From Costus lasius (Eukaryota; Streptophyta; Magnoliopsida; Zingiberales; Costaceae), in NCBI GenBank assembly GCA_027563935.2, contig JANVAS020000222.1, positions 4,216,001-4,280,000 on the forward strand: a stretch of DNA of 64,000 bases. The letters run 5' to 3'. Numbering within the stretch: the stretch's first letter is position 1; every line of letters starts with the position of its first letter. The notes under the pieces were generated by a model that was not told where the DNA came from, searched no databases, and saw only the letters and a list, made by a program, of their open reading frames with translations. Position numbers and translations under genes: made by a program. This document shows, piece after piece, positions 60,003 through 64,000 of this stretch.

Positions 60003-61273
60003 TATGGCAATCCAGGGCTTTATATTCAAAGCCATAAGATGCAAAAAGGGAGCTTTTCGCGAGAGGATTAGAGACACACCGAAAGCTCCAATTTTCATTG
60101 TCTGTCGAGAGAGAAATCGTCATCCACGCCGCCGCCTAGAGTTTTGCCACCGTGCTCGATCCAGACGATCTCCGGCTGTGATATTTGTACTGAAGCTTCA
60201 TCTGAAGGAGGAGATGACGTGCCAGAAGTTTCAGACAGAGAGGAGATCAATCGAAGGAGAAATCAAGGAAAGAAGGGGCGCCGACACTGTTCATCGCCTA
60301 AATTTGGAAATTACGGCTGTGAAATACTTCACAGTCGTGCTGTATTTTCTAAACCTCTCTTTTCTTTTGATTTTCGATCTTCTGAAACCATGGAATTCTG
60401 TAACTCCTCTACCATGATAGCTTAAACTACTCTTGGGACATGGCCAAGATGGGGGAGTAATTCAATTAATTTCCAATGACTAGATAACTGATTTTTATAT
60501 ATTTCATTGCTTTTAATCCTAACATGATGATTTTGCTCATGTGATAATTATGCTTAGGCTCTCTTTAAGTTCATGTTATTAATTATGTTCTTAGAATTTT
60601 TGCTTGAGACCGAAAGGTAATTGCTTGAGAATTTTGGAACCCTAGAATTGCATGTTAGGAACCCTTCTTTAGGTTTGATCCAACTTGATCTGTTCTAGTA
60701 GAATTATTGCCATAATTGTAACATGAATCTATAGATCGAGTCTATTTGTCAAACGTGGAGATCTTGCACGAAAGTGAAGATCGGAACGTTGGAGATCTAT
60801 GAGTAAAGCTAGTGTCGAGGCTCGGATGCACGAAAGTGATCCTTGAGTTTCCGCTAGAGATTATCAATCTAGAATTTGGATGCACGAAAGTGATCCTTGA
60901 GTTTATAAATTGATAATTTGCTTATCTTCAACGTTGGGACAAATCTTGCGCGAAAGTGAAGATAAATCCCTGCGTGATTGTTTACACGAGAGTGAAACAA
61001 TCCTTTTATTAGGTAAATCATATCTTCATCATGATAAAATTAAACCGACGAAATCCTTATTCATATCTAGTCATAAAAGTTAAGTGAACGAAACCCTAGT
61101 CCCAGCTTTCTCTCAGATAGTTTTCTCTCGTTTATTTGCGATATTTGCTTGACTTTAATTCGATTGCCTAGATAGTGAAAAATCAATTATTTAGTATTTG
61201 ACAACGTAGGTCCCTGTGGATTCGATACTTTCTTTATTACTTCGTATACCCGTGCACTTGCGGTTTAACATCA
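60003..61273 (+). mobile_element. Athila-type LTR of element P, 3' portion
   Basis: Plus-oriented LTR part beginning near GGCTTTATATTCAAAGCC and including GCGAGAGGATTAGAGACAC (the homolog of the element D target), GGGACATGG, and five GCACGAAAGTGA-type motifs at 60766, 60828, 60882, 60948 and 60984. It ends CACTTGCGGTTTAACATCA before a degenerate primer site. Head-to-head with O. Confidence 0.82.
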
Positions 61274-61495
61274 AGTTTTTAATGTCGTTATCAAGGATTA
61301 GTCCAAGGTACATGCGTGCCAGACTTGTAGTGTTCCCTTTCGGGCTATCAAGTTTTTGGCGCCATTGCCGGGGACCTTAGTTTTGTCGATATTGAAGATA
61401 TTGAGATTATTGCTAGACTAGGTTTTTATTTATTGTTTTTATTTATTTTTGTTATTTTTTGTTTTTCTTGAAATCACTTGATCGATCTACTTTGC
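61274..61495 (+). other. Element P duplicated primer-binding site and leader
   Basis: A degenerate first primer site (61280-61297, TAATGTCGTTATCAAGGA) is followed exactly 77 bp later by a good tRNA-Asp type site TGGCGCCATTGCCGGGGA (61357-61374), the same duplication as in element E. The next ~60 bp (GCTAGACTAGGTTTTTATT) match element E's leader. Confidence 0.85.
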
Positions 61496-62553
61496 ATGCA
61501 CAGGAGCCTTAGGTCAGGACCACTTGTTCCATTGGATCCTGAAATCAACAAAACTTTGAGAGTGCGTAGAAAGTTGAGATTAGAAGAAGAATTGCAAGAG
61601 ACATCCCAACTAGGAGACAATTAGAACAATCAGAGAACACTTAGGGACTGTGCAGCCCCTAATCATTATGAAATTCGTTCTAGTATTGCTAGGCCAGCAA
61701 TAGAAGCCAACAATTTCGAGATTAAGCCTGGTTTCATTGCAATGTTTCAACAAGATCAGTTTGGAGGATCTCCACTAGAGGATCCCAACCAACACTTGGC
61801 CTTATTTCTTGAATTATGCGATACTATTAAATATAATGGTGTTTCTAGCGATGCAATGAGATTAAGACTTTTTCCCCATCTCTCTTAGGGACCGGGCAAA
61901 GACATGGCTTAATTCACACCCAGCCGGTACATTCACCACTTGGAATCAACTGTCCAATTCCTTCTTAAACAAATACTTTCCCCAAGCAAGACACTGCAGA
62001 TGAGAAACCAAATTACAAGCTTTCAACAAAGAAGTGGGGAGTCGCTCAGTGAAGCCTGGGAGAGATTTAATGAACTGCATCGGAAGTGTCCTCTCCATGG
62101 ATTAGAACTTTAAACTTTACTGCAAACTTTTTATATTACATTATCTGATCAGACTAAAATGATTGTGGATGCTGCTGCAGGAGGAGCTCTTATGAGCAAA
62201 ACACCAGATGATGCCTTCAGACTACTAGAGGAGATGGCATTGAACCACAATCAATGGACTATCGAGAGAGGAGTACTTTACAAGCCTTCTCAAGGTAAGG
62301 GTGAAAGTGAAGGATTGCGATCCTTAGAAGAGAAGGTAAACATTTTGTGCAATAAGTTAAATTCCATGCAAACTGCTTCTGTTTCTACTATTACTTGTGA
62401 AAATTATGGCAATGATGATCATACTGCTGAATATTGTAGAATTGTTGATCAGGGTAATGAGCATGTGAATGTCATAGGGAATTATAATCAAAGTAGACCT
62501 AATGATCCCTATTCTAGTACATATAACCCTGGATGGAGAAATCACCCCAACCT
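61496..62553 (+). pseudogene. Element P gag (Athila type), broken and truncated
   Basis: Likely start ATG 61496 (HRSLRSGPLVPLDPEINKTL). Athila gag landmarks follow: IARPAIEANNFEIKPGF, QFGGSPLEDPNQHLALFLE, CDTIKYNGVSSDAMRLRLF, then after a frameshift near 61875 RAKTWLNSHPAGTFTTW, ITSFQQRSGESLSEAWERF, CPLHGLE, and ADAAAGGALMSK-like text before a final open stretch (EEMALNHNQWTIERGVLY, SLEEKVNILCNKLNSMQT). A knuckle-like CENYGNDDHTAEYC retains Cys and His, but its second Cys is Tyr. There are stops near 61621 and 62111. Cut at 62553 by LTR Q. Confidence 0.88.
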
Positions 62554-64000
62554 TGAAAGGGGGTCCCCACAAGGGGGGGGGGCGAAACCCTAATAGGAGG
62601 CGCAACAAAAACTCTAGCGGAATCTAGGGTTTCTAAAAGGATCGCATAGCATGTAATATATTCAACTTTCAATGAGAAGCGATTCTTACCATTGCCATCG
62701 CTTAGATGGTGTCTTGGAAGGAAAGGCGCAAATGCTCCTTCTCCTAAGGTGACGCACACAATTGATGTCGCCTACTCTTCCTTGGTGCTCCTTGTGCTAG
62801 CAAGGCTCCAAGATTGTCTTGCCGAATGGAAAGGGGAGAGATCACCTTGCTTGGCCGAATATTTCCTCTTGTCGTCTACACTTCTCCACACGAGAATGCA
62901 AGCCCCAATACTCAAGTTGGCGACAAAGGCGTGAAGAGGCAAGTTTCGTGAGGCGTGGTCACGTAAGTGATCATGCTTTCTAAAAATAGAAAGCCTCACC
63001 TCCAAATGCGATCATGGGTTTACCCAATCGCAAACTCCTCTTAGATTGAACCATGCGCTCAACCAATGAGCTGGTTCAAATCGATTTGGTTCAATAACCA
63101 AACAAACCAAGCAATCAGTCCAGACCACAATAAACCTAAGGCTCTTGATCTGACCGTCGATCTCTTGATGCTCCTGATCTCACCGATCCAGCATCCATTC
63201 TCTCAATCGAAGCTTACCGATCTCAAGCCCTAATCAATCAAACATGATCAGACCAGATCTCACTTACAATCAGAGATTAAATCCCTTTAAACTGAACCTG
63301 AATAATTCAGTCCACACGATCTGACTTAAGTAAGCCATATCATCAAATTGTGCGACCCTGAGGGTTTCCTTTAAATGTCGGTAATGATAACTCACGTTAT
63401 CACGATCAGTGAGGGGTATCTAGCAACACATCACTGTCTCCCGATATAAAGGAAAGAGTCTTCCAAGACTACACCCAAACCACAGCACAAGTGTGAATCC
63501 AATTCACAAGGCATGCATCTTTCCTTTGCCACTGGATGTTCTTATTGGACAAGCGTGTCAAGCTTGTATCTCCAATATGATGAACATGATTAGATCAGAT
63601 GAACATAGTCACCTGGGTATGGCCATACTCTTTTCTTAATCATCTCATCCAGGGGCCCCTTTAGAACATCACACTCCTTAAACAAGGAGACGGCAATCCT
63701 ATGTCTATCACTAGTGCCCTAACCTGACTCAAGCTCACCATCCAAGATAGTCTATAATCATTATGTTTCAAATGATATTGAACTACCTCAAAACAATGAC
63801 AATCATCATTTAGAAAACACAAGTGATCTCAAGTCAGAGGAAATGTGCCACTTGTCGCATTCAAGGATTATTCACATTGTGACAAGCAATTGAATAACCT
63901 AGTAGGGTCTGTCCAGTACATCCAATGTACCCATGAGTCTATATCTTATTCCATGCTCGAAGCATCCTATAAGATTAGAACACATATTAGTCTTAACCAT
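62554..64000 (-). mobile_element. Copia family 1 LTR Q, runs off the window
   Basis: Reverse-oriented family 1 LTR. On the plus strand it starts TGAAAGGGGGTCCCCAC and contains CTTGTGCTAGCAAGGC (62792) and the palindrome GTATGGCCATAC (63617-63628). It is either the 3' LTR of a minus element or a solo LTR; about 260-270 bp should remain before its end. AACCT (62549-62553) is the expected target duplication. Confidence 0.92.

Overview
The window reads as plant nuclear heterochromatin made almost entirely of nested LTR retrotransposons. I found no credible host gene, tRNA, rRNA or CRISPR array. The evidence for a plant (probably a large-genome flowering plant) is established family knowledge: Ty1-copia elements primed by initiator tRNA-Met, a Ty3-gypsy chromovirus with a C-terminal chromodomain, and Athila-type gypsy elements with a tRNA-Asp primer site, Athila gag and an ATHILA ORF-1 (env-like) gene. 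I cannot name the species.

Layout, left to right. Copia family 1: element A (minus, 1-6125, pol mostly deleted), host element B (plus, 6126-21679) and element C (minus, 9947-19094), which sits inside B's reverse transcriptase with a perfect 5-bp target duplication. 21680-23008 is an Athila-type LTR piece (L). 23009-23028 is a 20-bp scrap of a minus copia family 2 element (H). 23029-23474 is the first part of a copia-2 LTR (J). 23475-46636 is an Athila-type complex: F (LTR, gag, protease, no RT or integrase), a Pro/Ser/Thr-rich reading frame with a 146-bp direct repeat, an LTR fragment, an env-like ORF, an LTR (G) split by a young chromovirus (D, 32683-43130), a second LTR piece, and E, an element carrying an acidic zinc-knuckle ORF. 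J resumes to 48147, then H resumes (protease piece, an inserted minus Athila LTR 'I', gag, leader, 5' LTR to 54861). H lies in M, a plus copia-2 element (54862-58528) that also holds a copia-1 solo LTR (N). 58529-61273 is a head-to-head pair of Athila LTR pieces (O, P), followed by a degenerate Athila gag cut at 62554 by another copia-1 LTR (Q) that runs off the window.

The inferred order of insertion is M, then H, then L, J and I, then B in L and the Athila complex in J, then A and C in B and D in the complex. C and D are the youngest: paired LTRs differ by about 10 substitutions in 1712 bp (C) and about 7 substitutions plus one 12-bp indel in 2838 bp (D), counted by eye. All recognisable coding regions are for retroelement replication, and each carries at least one disabling lesion. 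The most unusual material is element E, which shares LTR type, a duplicated primer-binding site and leader with the gag-bearing element P but encodes a different acidic CCHC protein, and the palindrome-rich repeat arrays in the Athila-type LTRs.
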